Assembly (NCBI GenBank): GCA_023659785.1 | Contig: JAGXOR010000064.1 | Location: forward strand, 1-7,473 | Direction: 5' to 3' | DNA from: Methanomicrobia archaeon LH_S13 | GTDB lineage: Archaea > Halobacteriota > Syntropharchaeia > Alkanophagales > Methanospirareceae | Length of the DNA stretch: 7,473 nt | Part shown: positions 7,201-7,473 of the stretch, one piece after another | Position numbering within the stretch: the first letter of the stretch is position 1 | How the letters are laid out: every line of letters begins with the position of its first letter | The notes under the pieces: generated by a model | Seen by the model: the letters and a program-made list of their open reading frames with translations, nothing else | Database searches by the model: none | Told to the model about the DNA's origin: nothing | Program-made: the position numbers and the translations under genes

Positions 7201-7321
7201 TATAATAAGTTGTCAGGCACGGAAATATGAGAAAATAGTGGTAAATGGAAGTGGAGTGCATCGAGCTGTAAGGCCATAACTGCAAATAATAACAGACGTT
7301 TTCATCTTCACTTCATATTAC
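7201..7321. other. non-coding spacer between xseA and the transposon left end
   Basis: 121 bp with stop codons in the + frames and no xseB-like start. No T-run terminator is visible after the xseA stop. On the minus strand a 30-codon frame (7305 down to 7213) begins MKTSVIICSY, reminiscent of a family 2 glycosyltransferase N-terminus, but it stops quickly and is at best a relic. The spacer ends in TTAC, the apparent insertion target of the adjoining element. Confidence 0.6.
7318..7321 (+). promoter_or_regulatory. TTAC target / left cleavage site of the IS200/IS605 element
   Basis: TTAC lies 14 bases upstream of an AAAG guide and the terminal hairpin. In IS608 the left cleavage site is TTAC, recognised through an AAAG guide 5' of the hairpin, and the element inserts 3' of TTAC. 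The same tetranucleotide pair in the same order and at a similar distance supports placing the element boundary after base 7321. Confidence 0.65.
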
Positions 7322-7339
7322 AGAAGATAAGCAAGAAAG

Positions 7340-7360
7340 CCTCAGCGCTTTAGTCTGAGG
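7340..7360 (+). repeat. terminal imperfect hairpin of the IS200/IS605 left end
   Basis: CCTCAG (7340-7345) pairs perfectly with CTGAGG (7355-7360). The stem continues inside with G7347-T7354 (wobble) and C7348-G7353 around a TTTA loop, leaving C7346 as a single bulged base. Left-end hairpins of IS608-like elements have the same form, including an unpaired base in the stem that the transposase recognises and a T-rich loop. AAAG lies directly upstream. Confidence 0.75.
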
Positions 7361-7371
7361 ATGAATTGCGC

Positions 7372-7377
7372 TTATAA
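7372..7377 (+). promoter_or_regulatory. possible TATA box for tnpB
   Basis: TTATAA lies about 60 bases before the TnpB-like ATG and predicts a transcription start near 7400 with a leader of about 30 bases. The T-rich stretch at 7391-7398 is a weaker alternative. A purine-rich AAAGGA (7425-7430) just before the ATG could serve as a ribosome binding site, though its spacing of two bases is short. Confidence 0.3.
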
Positions 7378-7432
7378 TTGTATGTGCATATTTTTTTATG
7401 TCTATCAGATACATAGAAGAGCAAAAAGGAAA

Positions 7433-7473
7433 ATGATACTGACATACAAAGTGAAGCATGAACGAAACTTTTC
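7433..7473 (+). CDS. tnpB: TnpB-like RNA-guided nuclease / IS605 OrfB, N-terminal fragment (truncated by window end)
   Basis: Only the first 13 complete codons are present, reading MILTYKVKHERNF. This closely matches how many archaeal IS605 OrfB/TnpB proteins begin (an [I/L]LTYK[I/V]KH.RDF pattern, recalled from the family). TnpB is an omega-RNA-guided DNA endonuclease, ancestral to Cas12, that helps retain the transposon after excision. The identification rests on this short match plus the position about 110 bp inside a well-formed IS200/IS605 left end. The RuvC catalytic residues lie outside the window, so whether the gene is intact is unknown. Confidence 0.6.
   Translation, partial: MILTYKVKHERNF

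Larger units (their letters stand above)
7322..7473 (+). mobile_element. left end of an IS200/IS605-family transposon (runs off the window)
   Basis: The element begins 3' of TTAC and contains a 14-nt linker (7322-7335), the guide AAAG (7336-7339), a subterminal hairpin (7340-7360) and then a TnpB-like reading frame from 7433. This is the left-end architecture known for single-stranded, Y1-transposase (TnpA) elements such as IS608, which have hairpin ends without terminal inverted repeats and make no target duplication. No tnpA is visible in the first 110 bp, so it is either a TnpB-only (IS1341-type) element mobilised in trans, or tnpA lies beyond the window. The right end, expected to carry a similar hairpin and the omega RNA, is outside. 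Confidence 0.75.

Overview
The window looks like a piece of a euryarchaeal chromosome, most likely a methanogen- or ANME-related anaerobe. This is inferred from gene content and style, not from a marker gene. The pointers are an archaeal-type YchF-like GTPase with an NKxD motif, a paired-cysteine insert and a TGS domain; an Mre11-type nuclease; an archaeal-looking CarA; and a TnpB start of the kind common in archaea. All six complete genes lie on the + strand and are tightly packed.

Layout: 119-1528 is a FAD-binding oxidoreductase of the VAO/PCMH fold with its own strong ribosome binding site and a possible TATA box. 1594-2688 is carA (carbamoyl-phosphate synthase small subunit); its likely start is an internal ATG, not the upstream GTG. 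2701-3963 is the YchF-like GTPase. 3960-5105 is mre11, overlapping the GTPase by an ATGA. After a 107-bp gap come 5213-5809 thpR (2'-5' RNA ligase-like cyclic phosphodiesterase) and, two bases later, 5812-7200 xseA (exodeoxyribonuclease VII large subunit) with an unusual charged N-terminal extension of about 58 residues. carA-GTPase-mre11 and thpR-xseA read as two translationally coupled blocks, possibly one transcript. The mixture is housekeeping: pyrimidine/arginine precursor synthesis, a ribosome-associated GTPase, and nucleic-acid processing (Mre11, ThpR, Exo VII). The usual partners carB, rad50 and xseB are not in the window.

The right edge holds the most informative structure: the left end of an IS200/IS605-family transposon. 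A TTAC cleavage/target site (7318-7321), a 14-nt linker, an AAAG guide and an imperfect hairpin with a bulged base (7340-7360) reproduce the known layout of the IS608 left end. About 110 bp inside, at 7433, a reading frame opens that matches the start of archaeal TnpB proteins and runs off the window. The element sits 3' of xseA, where xseB would normally be expected. I saw no CRISPR array, tRNA, rRNA or convincing rho-independent-type terminator, and nothing in the rest of the window that needs a wholly new kind of system.
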